Part shown: piece by piece, positions 32,272 to 44,900 of the stretch | How the letters are laid out: each line of letters opens with the position of its first letter | Numbering within the stretch: position 1 is the stretch's first letter | NCBI GenBank assembly: GCA_030015575.1 | Contig: JASDDO010000019.1 | Span: 515,192,986 to 515,256,985 of the forward strand | Direction of reading: 5' to 3' | Length of the DNA: 64,000 nucleotides | Origin: Agapanthus africanus | Lineage: Eukaryota; Streptophyta; Magnoliopsida; Asparagales; Amaryllidaceae | Program-made: the position numbers and the translations under genes | Notes under the pieces: generated by a model | What the model was told of the DNA's origin: nothing | Databases searched by the model: none | What the model saw: only the letters and a program-made list of their open reading frames with translations

Positions 32272-35200
32272 ATGGCCCGACCCTAAGACTATGACTCAGT
32301 GACCAAAATTAACCGAACCTTCTTAAACACTGGCTTTTGGATCGTCAGAGTTGCAAACCTCATTGCCACTCCTACTTTATTACTACGGACGTCCACATCC
32401 ATTGGATAAAACCATCGTATGGTTATATACGAACTCGAAGGAATTTATTCGAGGATGGTTTCCGGTTCTGGAGAAAACGAATAGGACTATTCAGTTGTCT
32501 TTTCCTTTTACCTTCTCTCAAGTTGCGAGTACTCCTTGGATTAGGGGATAGTACACCCGTTACGCCTATTGGATAGTCTTTTTCCAAACCTTAGGCTGGT
32601 GCCGAATGGTAGGGAATGAAGAAAGCCGATTAGCCTAAGTGTGGTGTACAGAAGGTATTAAGTTATGACAAATAAAGGGATTAGAAGGAGGGCAAAGTAA
32701 ATTGCGACCGCTATTCACGACCAAATCAAGTATTTCATTACCACTCCCACTTCACCTTTGTATTTCCCCAGGACACTCCGTATCACTACGAAGATCCACA
32801 GTTATTTGGATACTCCATCTTATGGTTATATACGAACTCGAAAAGAACTTATTCCGGTTCGGGGATGGATTCTGGTTCAGGAGAAATAGAAATAAGGTTT
32901 TATTCGGTTTTCTTTTATCTTCACCTTCTCTCATTACGAGTGCTCCTAGGATTAGGACAGTACACCCATTATGCTTATTGGATAGTCTTCTTCCAAACCA
33001 TAGGCTGGTGCCGAATGGTAGGGAAGGAAGAAAACCATTTAGCCTAAGTGGGTGTACAGAAGGTAATGACTAAAGACATATAAAGGGATTTTGAGAGATG
33101 GCGAAGTAATATACGGTTACAGTTGTGAATATGGATAATGGAAGAGGCATTACTAGGAATACCAGGATACCCCTACGAAACATTTCAATGTTTCAGTTTC
33201 ACTGTGTAGTGTTAAAGGAAAATCGATTTCCCAATTAGTCCTTACTCTAGGGTATGTATTTACCAGGTATGATTCTCACATCTGTATGGTTTTACAGATG
33301 ATGAGTGGGAGTAAGTTATTGGGAATTAGGTGATCATGCTCATTATATCGGAATTCGTTGTAATTGGTGATATTTGAGGAAATCGCCTGGGCTGTTTGCC
33401 GGACAGAAAATATTTGGTTTTGAATATCCGCTGTTATGCACCAATTTCAAATTGATATATCTGTACGTCTATTTTCATAGAGTGAGATATACCTTTTTGA
33501 AATTATGTCTATGACATTTACCTATATCAGTGGATGGTTAGGTAAGGAGCATTAAACAACGGTGTAATTCTTCATAACCATAGTAGAGTTTTCAACCTAC
33601 GATGCACAGAGTTTTAGTTATTCAAACTCAGGGGACTTATACAGAGTATTGTATGTTGTCTAGTGTCCATTAGAACAGAGGGGTTGGTCCTCATACTATA
33701 TTCGGTTTACTTATGACTTCTCCAGTATTTAGACATGTGTTTCGTAGAAATACAAGATCTACATTTTGAGAAGTTATAGGTATATGAATAAAGTGGAGGA
33801 CCAAGTATTGCAAGTGTCAAGATTCTTCAAGGTGATCGAAGATGTAGATACTTGTGTATAGTATTCAGTTGGTAGTAATGATTAGGAGAACTTGCTTCTC
33901 TTTCAGGTTACTCATAATTGGAAGCACTCCTAAGTTGAGTAACACTGATCGGCCTCCTTCCATTTAGTTGACATGCACTGGAGAAAGCTGCATGATTTGA
34001 ATCTGGTTCCAATTAAATCAGTGCCTCTGCTTCTATATTGGATATAGAACAGTTCATATCTTAACGAGGTTAAGGTACGGGGAGTTGTCCGGCTTATGCT
34101 TAAAACCAGACTCTGGATAACTCAAGGCACGTTTCTGTAATGGCTGTTTGTGGGTTGACCCAGGCTATGACGAGAGTTGACTTTCTACCATCTGGAAGAT
34201 CAATAATGATATTGTTCTAAACTCGCCACAGTTTTAAAAGAAATGGATTTTTTCAGAAAACAGTAGTGCGAGTATGGTAGAACTGGAAGTGATTCCAGAA
34301 CCGCAAACGATTACTGAAAATTTGATAAGAACCTAAAGATTCAATCTGGTTTGACATTCCATTGGCCACTCCGCAGATATGGTGGTTAACCTTAGGCACC
34401 CGAGAGGTACTCCGGTAGTCTCAAGGACGGTGACAGGGAGGTTCTTGTTTACCCAGACTTGCCATTGCTGTTGTTCCAGACTGTGAGACCCGGTAGGAGG
34501 ATGAATATAGCGTCGTTCTGAACTGGCTTTAGAAGCGTACGAGTATATGACTCTGCCAGAGGGTTGTCGTAGTCAGTGGGAGCAGCGGAAGCATAGTGGA
34601 CAAGTAGCTTATGTCTATTTATAGACTAAAGCAGATATAGCGGAGATAGATCATCTATTTCTGATGTGACAGTCATAGGTTTGACTTCAGCAGAATAGGG
34701 GATGGATCTGTTAAGAAGGTAGTAGGGTGTGATGTCCTAGTATTTGGATGACATACATAGAGTAGGAAGTGAAGTTCCTATACTACGATCGGTTATGCTT
34801 TGGTTGTCACACGGTGGTTTCTCCATAAAGGGACATAGATATTATATCAGATATTCTGGTTACTAGATCTATGGTTTTAGATCTAGATTTGGTAAGTGTC
34901 CCAATCAGGGTACTTAGACAGCATTCTAAAGGTATTTAGAATGGACGACTCCAGGCATGGTAGTGTACCTACAGGTGATGGAGTCACCCTCTCTAAAGGT
35001 GTCTTACTGACTAAAAGGGAGATGGATGTGCATGATTGGCAGATCACTTGCTTAGGCAATTAAGTCAATCATGAGATGTCAACTACCACACCAGATGTTG
35101 TTTTTGCACGAGCTGCAATAAGTTGATATTGATCATATCCTGGAGAAACGATCGGAAGCAGTTTTAGAACATAAGTGGATGTTCTAGGGATATGATAACG

Positions 35201-35657
35201 ACAGCCTCATTCGGGAGACAGTTATCATTCCAGGCATCCAAGGTGACCTAGATGACAGAGTGACTGTCAGAGTTATAGTTCTCCCTCTGACGAGGGGCAG
35301 TATTTTGGACAGGTGGTCCAAGCGGATACTGAGGGAGGCATGGCGCAGGATACTGATTAAGTTCAGTTGACGATACAGTCTAAGAAGTTTGGATTTGGAG
35401 TTCATTTATGAGCTAGGTCCCATCAGATATCCAGACATATTCTAAGACAGGTATTGCTTATTTCGGGAGGTGGATTTCTCCGCGAACTTGAGATAAAGAG
35501 AGACATAGAAAGAAACATTAGAGCGGATCCACTCACTGAGGCTATTCCTCGAACGCATTAGTTTCGTAAGCGGGTTTTGTGAGACTGATTAGTCGAGGAG
35601 TTAGGTGTTCAGTATCACACGGTCTGTGAGTATGCGATATCTCAATAATTAGCCTTG
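32272..35657 (+). pseudogene. Heavily decayed gag-pol remnant of Cop-C
   Basis: ATG 32272 meets a stop after four codons. The gag-sized interval holds no recognisable gag, but a diverged tandem duplication (32361-33065). Protease is traceable near 33245-33310 (a decayed DTGSGSHIC), integrase near 33700-33860 and 33950-34030, RT near 34560-34800 (YLDD at 34750-34761 behind a stop) and RNase H to about 35657. Between the integrase tail and YGLKQ-like RT sequence (34440-34620) the RT finger region is missing compared with Cop-A2. Frameshifts and stops are frequent. It could not encode an enzyme. Confidence 0.75.
32361..33065 (+). repeat. Diverged tandem duplication in the gag interval of Cop-C
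   Basis: Two units (about 32361-32656 and 32736-33065) share tggttatatacgaactcgaa, ggctggtgccgaatggtag and gtgtacagaaggta in the same order, with many substitutions between them. I do not recognise the sequence; it does not resemble the gag of the other elements here. Short frames within it change between the copies. Confidence 0.65.
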
Positions 35658-35662
35658 AATGC

Positions 35663-35673
35663 AAGTGGGAGAT
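35663..35673 (+). other. Polypurine tract, Cop-C
   Basis: aagtgggagat directly before the 3' LTR. Confidence 0.85.
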
Positions 35674-37764
35674 TGTTGGAGATAGTGCCCTCAGAGTCAA
35701 TTATTGGATCACAGGCATGTGATTGCAATGATTGAGAGAGGACCTATACCGTTAGAACAGTCTTACTCAAAATGATAGTATGCTATCTGGTTTATCTTTA
35801 TTATCGTGTACTGTTTTAGGTGACCTTACAGGTCACTATTGCGCGTTGATAGAGCCCTTAGGATTCTTGCTTGACAGACAGCAGTATGATGGCGATCATA
35901 TATGTGGGAGCTGGTAGTCTATATGCACATCCTTAAAAGGTCCTTAGTCGTGGGAGTTTTGAGACAGGGCATCGATACTCCAAAGTAGACTAGTGTATAC
36001 AGTCGAGACCACGACGAGGGGCGGTGGCCGGTCTCACAAGCCACTGGTGTTAGTTGGTTCACCTAAGATCTATGCAGGTGCTTATTGGGTTATGAGTACA
36101 CCAGACAGGACTCGCCGGGAACATGCTAGTTGGTCTTATACCAGACGTCAGATAGCAGTTACCTGGTGACATGTGTACATGTTACTTCATCGACCTGAGA
36201 TCGTCATTTGTCTTGTGTGAGTTCCCACTGTACTTTGATTACTACCCTACCACGCCTCAAAGGAGTCGTGCAAACAGGTTTTAGTTGGGTACAGTCCCGA
36301 GCCACATGAAGGCAGTGAGCGGATCTTCAGGGGTTCGTCTCTCCCGGTATTAGGGGTGAGGTCACGCTGTGTCTAGGAGAGCCATTACACGAAGTCCTTG
36401 ACCAAGGCAGGAGATTTACTGGTAGGTATTCCAGTATTATCTCAGGGTGTTCTGGGCTACACTCCGACATGATTTGTACCGCTTTTGGGGGTCTGACTTT
36501 TACCAACCCCCTAGGCCCGCCATGTGATGCTCATAGACGAACGGACCGGACTGTACGGATATTGTCACTGACAGGCTCAGTAGGGTGTCAGGATGAGTTC
36601 GCTTATCGATGTCCCTTTTGGTCAATACCTGGTAGCCCGTTACGTATGGCTAATACCTCTGACGTGCTAATGGTTAAATCCACAGCTAAGGGATTGACGA
36701 GTCTTTAGAGTCCCCCACAGAAATTTTCTCAAGTTTCGGGCAAAACGCTGTAGAGGCCGTATGGATATATGGCAGGGTTCGATCATACACGTGCGGTATT
36801 GCATGCATCTTGATCAGACGGATGATACTAGCGGGCTTTGGTTTAAGCCGGATCCTAGTATTGTACAGTGTAGATTTTGTCTCATTGCATTTGTATTCGG
36901 TCGGAATACAAATGCGGGTATGTGTATACAGTCGTGGGCTTTTCCTGTAATTTATTACGGGATCAGTTTTTTGAAGTTGCCAGTTTGCATTCCGTTTTAG
37001 CCATTTTCCTTTGTTTCTTTCCTTGGCTGAAAATTGGTGGAGGAGAGCTTATTTGCAAATGTGCAAATTAGCATTGTGGAGGGTGGTCTTTGTATATTGT
37101 TGCTTCATGATGGTTCTACCATCTCTTGACTTTCTTTTCTCATCATGACTTGCTTTATGTGATGGGTTTTGGTGATGATTATTGGTGTGACATTATTCTT
37201 CATGATGATCACTTATTCTCTTTCTTGAATTATTTTACCTCCCTCCTCTTTGACATGGCCGGCTACAATTTGTACAGGGGAGAGATTCATTTTTGGTGTG
37301 AGAAATATTTTGGCATCTCATTTTTCCTTCATGCTAAAAAGAGAGTCCCACTTAAAAGTTCATTTCCACCTTCACTTCCTCATGACAACTTCTACCCCAA
37401 TAAAGAAAAATGGATTCTACACTTTGCCTACAGTATCCTTGGGCACGTCGACTCGCCAACTTCGTGCTCGAGTTGCCTCGGTCCAGAGGTAGGAGACCGT
37501 AAAAGAACCCGACGATGTGGTGCCCGTTCCGACGAGGTGATGAAGACCGGAGATTCCGAGAGGAGATCGGAGTGGAGGCCGAAGACTGAAGGGCACGGAT
37601 CGCTCGGTATATCTCTCTACCCCTTCTCTAGTATGCTAGCATTAGGTTAATGGCCCGATCCGGGTTTAACAGTCCGTGGTAGCGCCGGTTTACAAGTTTT
37701 AGAAAAGTTTCATTTCCGCATTTTGGCCTCGTTCAGACGGCCGGGGCGCTGCCGTGCACTTATA
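35674..37764 (+). repeat. 3' LTR of Cop-C
   Basis: 2,091 bp, tgttggag...cttata, uninterrupted. It gives the pre-insertion sequence of the Cop-A1 target. The last dinucleotide is TA instead of CA. The 174-codon open frame at 37126-37650 lies inside this LTR and is not a gene. Confidence 0.93.
36825..36915 (+). promoter_or_regulatory. Two consecutive LTR hairpins, Cop-C 3' LTR
   Basis: Same two stems as at 8611-8701: atactag/ctagtat and gcatttgtattc/gaatacaaatgc, the second with loop ggtcg. Confidence 0.6.
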
Positions 37765-37828
37765 GAGTATGAGATACTTCAATCACAGCTGATTGTTGGG
37801 TATGCGATACCACAACAGATGGCTCTAG
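37765..37828 (+). pseudogene. End of Cop-B1 pol after the Cop-C insertion
   Basis: It starts with the right copy of TSD gagta and continues the RNase H C-terminus to a TAG, followed by caagtgggaag as in the other elements. Confidence 0.8.
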
Positions 37829-37831
37829 TGC

Positions 37832-37842
37832 AAGTGGGAAGT
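37832..37842 (+). other. Polypurine tract, Cop-B1
   Basis: aagtgggaagt directly before the 3' LTR. Confidence 0.8.
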
Positions 37843-40039
37843 TGTTAGTGATATGTATGCCCTAGAGGCCATTACAGTACATACGATATATATTGTAGTG
37901 GATGCTTGGACATATATAGGGAGGACTTTCTTTCTCGACATGATAGTATGCTATCTGGTTACTCTTTATCTTAACATGTACTCTAATTGTCTCTAAGTTA
38001 CATGTTGATAAAGCCCTTATGATACGTACTTGACTACCAAGACTATGATGTAGATCATACTAGTGGGGACAGTGTAGCCGCTAAGTACATCCTTCAAATG
38101 TTCCTAGTCGTGGGAGTACCGAGACAGGGCATCGATACTCCAGAGTAGACTATCGTATGTGCTTCTTGACCCATATGATGGGCGATGGATGATCCCATAT
38201 CTATTGGTGTTTGACATCAGAGAAGGTATATGGGTGATTAGTGGAGACTGGGTACACTGGACGGAATCGCCGAGAACTCCCAGATGGTATTATACCTCAC
38301 GTCAAATGGCAGTTCTCTGGTGACACTGGTACAGGTTAGTCTGTAGACCCAAGATCGTCATAGAGTCTTGTGTGATTCCCACTATGCTTTGATTTCCATT
38401 ATACCACGTCCAAGAGGGCGTGCAAAATGGTGGTTTTTAGGTACAGTCCCGAATCACATGGAGGCAATGAGCGATAGGAAGGGTTTCGTCTCTCCCGGTA
38501 TAGGGAGTTGATGTTGCGCTGTGTTCGATTGGCTATAACTGGAAATCCCTGTCCAGGGTTCCTGAGATTTACTGGTAAGTGTTATCAGTAGTTTCTTGAA
38601 CTGTTATAGACCTCATATCGACACGGCTTATCAAGCTACTGAGGTCTGACGTTAACCACCCCTAGGTGAGATATGCGACATATCGGACGAAGAGACCGGA
38701 CTGTACGGGAGTGTTACTGGTTGGATTCACAGGAGAATGTACAGGCTTGCTTGTTGATCTTCTGATCGCTCAATACCTAGGTGGCTGTTACGTTTAGCTG
38801 ACCGCTTGCAGCTTGTGGGTGTTTGATATGATCATCACCTACTGCCGGCGTTTTGACGATTCTTTAGAGTCCTACCCAGAGGTTTCCTGGCTCAGGAAAA
38901 ATGGAGTAGGAGCACATATGTGATATGTGCGGGACTGAGAATATTACGATATGTGATATCGTATTCCATTCCCGCAATATATGATATCGGCCGGGTATAT
39001 GTGATATAGCCGGGTCATCGGATCAACTGTTGATTCGATGAATAGATACAGATTATATTAGTCGGTTATATGCGATATAGCCGGATTATCGGATCTAGTG
39101 TTGATTCGATAATTTAATATATTATTATATATGTGATATATTAAGTTACATTAACTAATATAAGCTCACTTAAAGATTCTTTTTCTCAATTGGATAATAC
39201 ATTAATATATATGTGATATATGTTAATTGTATTATTTTCTTTTGTTACAAAATATATTATATATGTGATATATAATATTGTAACAAGTTAGGGTCACAAA
39301 TGCAACATGTTTTGTAGAGATTAAACAAGTTATGGTTTGATTTGGATTAGCATTTGGGTTAGCTTTTTCATGAAGCTTCTAGAAGCTTTATTTTGTTTTG
39401 AGCTAAGATATTTTGTATAGATATTTATTAACGCAACCCAAACCCATTACCTTAGGTTAATTCTCTACATGAGTTAAGCCCTTCATTCTTAACTCATGGT
39501 TGATTTGTTACCATAGCAATAATTCATTATTCGTCACAAAAGAAATTCTTCTTCTTCTTCCTCTTGAAAAGCTTTCTAGCTTTTGGGTTTGTGATGATTT
39601 TGAGTGAGATAAAGAAAACAAATGTGAGCTAAATTCCTACTTCATCATCCTCATCTATTCTAGCCACTTAGATTAGGGTGTTTGCTTTGCTAATACTTGA
39701 TTAGTGAAGCATGAGCTTGGGTTTGAGATTCTTCAAGGTAGATCATCTTAGTTGTTGAAGATTGGAAGCAAGCTTGCATCTTTCTGTTCATGGAGCCTCT
39801 CTAGAGTCCGGGTACATGATAATCGTGGCGAAGGGACCTCAACACGGAGCTTTTGAAGTGAAGGAACGGACTACAAAGGTTGTAATCCCTAACTCTTAGA
39901 TGTAAAGTTGTTTACATGCTTTGTTAACCCTAATTATCTAGCAAGGATCCTCGCTTTAGGTTGTTCGGCACTTGAAAAAATTTAGATTTGGCATGGTTGA
40001 TACCTTATGAGCCTTGTGATTGTGCCTAGTAACCCTACA
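37843..40039 (+). repeat. 3' LTR of Cop-B1
   Basis: 2,197 bp, tgttagtgatatg...ccctaca. The 3' part matches 1-1610. The family is confirmed by the related LTR at 56752-58951. Confidence 0.93.
38912..39281 (+). promoter_or_regulatory. TGTGA-loop hairpin array, Cop-B1 3' LTR
   Basis: Same array as 506-866, here with an additional member near 39205-39230 (attaatata...tatgttaat) that is damaged in the 5' LTR. Confidence 0.6.
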
Positions 40040-40065
40040 GCTCACTTAGGATGTAAAGTGTTTGC
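40040..40065 (+). repeat. Fragment of Cop-B2 LTR between Cop-B1 and Cop-D
   Basis: gctcacttaggatgtaaagtgttt.. matches the Cop-B3 LTR at 58803-58827. The remainder of this LTR continues after Cop-D at 49969. The last five bases (tttgc) are the left TSD of Cop-D (tttac on the right, one mismatch). Confidence 0.85.
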
Positions 40066-41983
40066 TGTAAGTCGACGTTACACACCCCACATGATGCGGG
40101 GAGGCGGAATAGGTAAAACGATCATTTTCGTTTAAGGTAACATCGACTATGCAAAAGGATCTTTGTTAAACCCTAACTAACAATCTAACTAGGAGTTGAA
40201 ACTACTATGAAAGATGATTATATCTCAAGATACTAGTCCTTCTTGTTCTTGTCGTCCTCCTCCTCGCCGTCCTCCTAAAATCAAAGAAGGTTCGCCCGAG
40301 AGTGCCCACTACAAGCTTACATCTCTAACTTGAGATAACTAAGTGACTTAGGGTGCTAATCCAAGTGATCTAGAGAATATAAGGAGTGATTAAGGAATTA
40401 ATTGTCTTGTTAACCCTAGGGTTCTCAACTCATGATAAGATTAGGGTTAAAATGAAGAAGAGAGGGCTTGAGGAGAGTGAAAGTGTTTGTGAAAATAAAA
40501 TGAATCTTGACTCATTTTGAAATATAATGAAGCATGAAAATATCTCACTAAAAATATCTAGCCAAATATTAACCATGCTTCATTTAATTCTTGAGATGAA
40601 TCATCTCATGAGTCATGGTTCATTTAATGATAATTACATCTCATCTCCTCCACCTCATTAAGTTTACATCATAAAGATAAAGACACAAATGAGTCATCTC
40701 CTTCTAGAAGCTTCCCGACAAATTACGAGAATGCCCCTCCCATCCGTATTTATGAAAAACACAGATATACAGAGACTATATCAAATCCAATAATCTAATA
40801 CTAGGATCTGGTTTAAACCAAAGACCACTAGTATAATCTGTCCAAATATCATACGTGCACAAGTACACGTATATGTCCGAACCCTGTCGTAAAACTATAC
40901 GACCTCTATATCGTTTCGCCCGAAGCAGGGAAACCCTCTGTGTGGGACTCTAAAGACTCGACACTACGCTAGCAGTGGGTTTAACCACAGGCCGTAAGCG
41001 GTAATAGCTGTACGTAACGGTCCCCAGGTAGATGTCGATAAGAAGGTCAATGAGGAAACCCATCCGAACTCCTACTGAGCCTGATGTGACAATCTCCGTA
41101 CAGTCCGGTCTGTTGGTCTAAGAACGTCGCATATCGGGCCTAGGTGGGCGGCAAGTATCAGACTCCTAATAACGGTATAAGTCATGTTGGAGTACAATCC
41201 AAAACACCCTGAAAAACTACTGGAGCACCTACCAGCAAATCCCACTTGCCCTGTCCAGGGACCTTGCATAATGGAGTTCGGAACACGGCACGACATCAAC
41301 CCCCAATACCGGGAGAGACGAATCCTATCTAATCGCCACTGCCTCCAAGCGCTTCGGGACTGCACCCAACCGCTATATGTTTGCACGACTCAATAGAGCC
41401 GTGGTAGGGTAGCAATCTAAGAACAGTGGGAACACACTTGAGGCTAAGCAGCAGTGTCAAGTCTACGGACTATGCTGTACTCATGTTACCTGGGAACTGT
41501 TACCTTATGATAGGTATAGTACCAACCAACAGTTCCCGATGAGTCCTATCCGGTGTACTCGTAACCCAACGAGCACCTGCATACTATCTCTAGTACAACA
41601 TACTAATTGCTATGGGACAGACCATCTCGCCTGCGGAGACAAGAAGCGTATACACTAGTCTACTCTGGAGTATCGATGCCCTGTCTCGATAATCCTACGA
41701 CTACAGACCTGAAAAAGGATGTGCTTGTAGACTACCCAGCCCCCACTAGTGTGACAGCTATCACATTTCTGGTAGTCAAGCAAGATCCTAAGGGCTCTAT
41801 CAATATGTATTCGCGATATGCTAAAAGAAATATATACACATATTAAGATAGATACAAACCAAGTAGTATACTACTATGTCGAGCAAGACTGTTATAAACC
41901 CGTGTATATATCCTAAGCTTCCAAAATGTAATATACAAGCCAGTACTATACAATATTGGCCTCTAGGGCATATAACACTAACA
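40066..41983 (-). repeat. 3' LTR of Cop-D
   Basis: On the minus strand it reads tgttagtgttatatgcc...gacttaca, 1,918 bp. It has the family hairpin tactag/ctagta near 40798-40835. Confidence 0.93.
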
Positions 41984-41994
41984 ATCTCCCACTT
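41984..41994 (-). other. Polypurine tract, Cop-D
   Basis: Complement aagtgggagat adjoining the 3' LTR. Confidence 0.85.
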
Positions 41995-41997
41995 GCA

Positions 41998-44900
41998 CTA
42001 AGGTCATGTGCTGGCGTATTGCAGACCTATCATCTCGAATAGCCTCTCGAACTGCGTCTGAGGTATGACCATTGTGAATGGATCTGCAGTGTTCTCCTCT
42101 GTAGCAACTCTCCAGACATCGATCTCCCGGCGATCTATGATCTCCCTGATCAAGTGATACCGCCTCAAGATGTGTCTGGACTTTTGATGGGATTTGGGTT
42201 CCTTCGCTAAAGCTATAGCCCCGTTGTTGTTACAATACAAAGGTATTGGATCAACAATAGATGGAACTACCTGAAGTTCCGTTAAGAACTTCCTTATCTA
42301 GACTGCTTCTTTTGCGGCATCAGAAGCTGCGATATACTCCGCTTCCATCGTCGAGTTAGCAACGGTGTCCTGCTTGGAACTCTTCCAGCACACCGCCCCT
42401 CCATTGAGGGTAAAGACATAAACTGACATGGACTTGGAGCCATCCTTGTCACTCTGGAAGCTAGAGTCAGGAAAAGTCTCGATCTGGAGGTCTTTTCCGC
42501 CGTAAATCAAGAATATCTCCTCAGTCCTTCTAAAGTACTTGAGAATGTTCTTTACTCCTATCCAGTGCTTCTCCCCTGGGTTTGACTGATACCGGCTTAC
42601 CACGCTTAGTGCGTAAGCTACATTTGATCTGGTACACAACATCGCATATATTATAGAGCCTACCGCAAAAGCGTAGGGTATAATCGACATGCGATCCCTT
42701 TCTAAATCAGTCTTAGGAGATATCTCTTTGGAGAGGTTGATTTCGTGACAAGCCGGTAAATTACCCCGCTTTTAATCTTCCATACTGAATCTTTTCAGTA
42801 TAGTGTTGATGTACCTAGACTGCGAAAGTCCCAACATTCTCTTAGATCTATCACGATAGATCTGGATCCCCAGAATATAAGAGGCATCACCCAGGTCTTT
42901 CATTGAGAACCTGTGTGACAAGAACCCTTTGACAGATTGTAGCATAGGAATATCATTTCCTATAAAGAGAATATCATCCACGTACAAGACGAGAAATACA
43001 ACAGTTCGTGCTACAATCTTAAATACATGGCACATCTGGATGTTTGATAAAGTCGTATTCTTTGACTGTTTCATCAAAACAGATGTTCCAACTCCGCGAT
43101 GCCTGCTTTAGTCCATAAATGGACTTAAGCAACTTGCACACTTTCCCGCTGCTCCTACTCTGAATGAAACTTTCTGGCCGATCCATATAGACGCACTCTT
43201 CCAAATTTCCATTTAGAAAAGCCGCCTTTGCGTCCATCTGCCAGATCTCATAATCATGGAAGGCAGCAATGGCAAGAAGGATCAGAATGGATTTGAGCAT
43301 AGCCACTGGAGAAAAGGTTTCGTCAGAGTCCAAACCAGGCCTTTGACGAAAACTCTTTGCAACAAGTCTAGCCTTATAGGTTCCAACCTGTCCATCTACA
43401 CCAATCTTCTTTCTGAAGATCTATTTGCATCCTATGGGTTTTACCCCATCTGGAGCAAAGTCCAAAGTCCATACTTTGTTGGTGTACATGGACTCCATCT
43501 CGGTCCACATTGCATCCAGCCATCGTACCGAGTCCCCACTCTGAATAGCTTGCTGGAAGCTAGTAGGTTCATCAATATCAATGATGCAATCCTCTCTATC
43601 CCCGTCTTCGAGAAAACCGTAGTATCTCTAAGGCCGATGGGACGGCCTACTACTCCTGCGGAGTGGTGCGGGAATGTCCTATTCTCTTGAGACTTCTAGT
43701 TCCATCAAGCTTTCAGTAATAGCTTGTGGTTCTGGAATTTCTTCCAGTTCTATTGTGCTCCCACTTGTTTCCTTTTCTAAAAACTGATGTTCCAGAAAAT
43801 GAGCATTACGAGAAACAAAAACCTTTTGTTCCTCTGCGTAATAGAAAAAATAGCCCTTGGAGTTCCTTGGGTATCCCACTTACACTGTACTGAGCGTGCC
43901 TCGAGTTTGTCCACATGCTACTTTTTAACAAAAGCTGGACATCCCCATATCTTGAGATACTGAAGATCGGGTTTCTTCCCACTCCACATCTGATATGGTG
44001 TGTTAGGCACAGTCTTGGTAGGAACCCTGTTCAAAAGATATGCAGCTGATTCTAGTGCATAACCCCAGAAAGATTGCGGTAACTCAACATTACTCATCAT
44101 GGAACGTACCATATCTAATAGGGTTCGATTCCGTCTCTCCGATACACCGTTGTGTTGTGGAGTGTATAGAGGAGTAAGCTGAGAGAGAATTCCATTCTCT
44201 TTTAGGTAATCCAGGAACTCGGCATTCAAGTATTCACCACCTCAATCAGATCTCCATGTCCTGATACTTTTGCCGGTTTGTTTTTCTACTTCATTCTTAT
44301 ATTCTCGGAATTTCTCAAAGGCCTCGGATTTATGTTTCATCGAGAAAATATGTCCATACCTAGAGAAATCATCGGTAAAAGTAATGAAATATGAAAAACC
44401 ACTTCTTACATGTGTAGACATTGGACCACATACATCGCTGTGTATGAGTTCTAAGAGCTCGCTCGCTCTTACTCCGTATCCAGTGAACGGAATCTTTGTC
44501 ATCTTTCCTTTGAGACATGATTGACAAGTGGTATAAGATTTATATTTGAACGGATCCAAATATCCTTCTTTATGTAACTTAGTTAACCTTGTCTCATTGT
44601 TGTGACCTAGTCTACAATGCCATAAGAAAGCCTGATTTATATCCGGAGACTTTCTTTTAAGTGTGTTCTAGACATTGAAAATCTGCAATTGGTTTTACAC
44701 GTATATACAATTATCTAGTGTACCGGACCCAATCAAACCATGATTAAGGTGGATGTTGACAACATCGCTTACAAATGTAAAATCATAACCTTCTTTTGAT
44801 AACAAGGATACTGATATGATATTACACGTTAAACTAGATACACAAAAACAGTTACGCAAAACCAAAATATGTCCACTCGTCAATCCAAGGTGATAATCCC

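Larger units (their letters stand above)
7468..37764 (+). mobile_element. Cop-C, decayed Ty1/copia element, interrupted by Cop-A1
   Basis: A third copia family with LTRs beginning TGTTGGAG and ending CTTACA (5') or CTTATA (3', terminal C changed). Order: 5' LTR (7468-9025 plus 29408-29932), PBS, leader, polyprotein remnant (32272-35657), polypurine tract, 3' LTR (35674-37764). The TSD gagta is perfect. Removing it together with Cop-A1 rejoins the Cop-B1 RNase H region. Confidence 0.93.
1..40039 (+). mobile_element. Cop-B1, decayed Ty1/copia element, interrupted by Cop-C
   Basis: The 5' end lies outside the window. In order: partial 5' LTR (1-1610), PBS, 3-kb leader, decayed polyprotein (4649-7467), the Cop-C insertion (7468-37764), the pol tail (37765-37828), polypurine tract and full 3' LTR (37843-40039). 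The LTR begins TGTTAG and ends CTACA. It lies inside another family-B LTR whose sequence resumes at 40040, so the left target duplication is off-window. Most of gag is absent, so it could not have moved with its own proteins. Confidence 0.9.

Noticed and set aside
37126-37650. 174-codon open frame
   Set aside because: It lies inside the Cop-C 3' LTR, matches the split 5' LTR as DNA, and has no recognisable domain or conserved frame.
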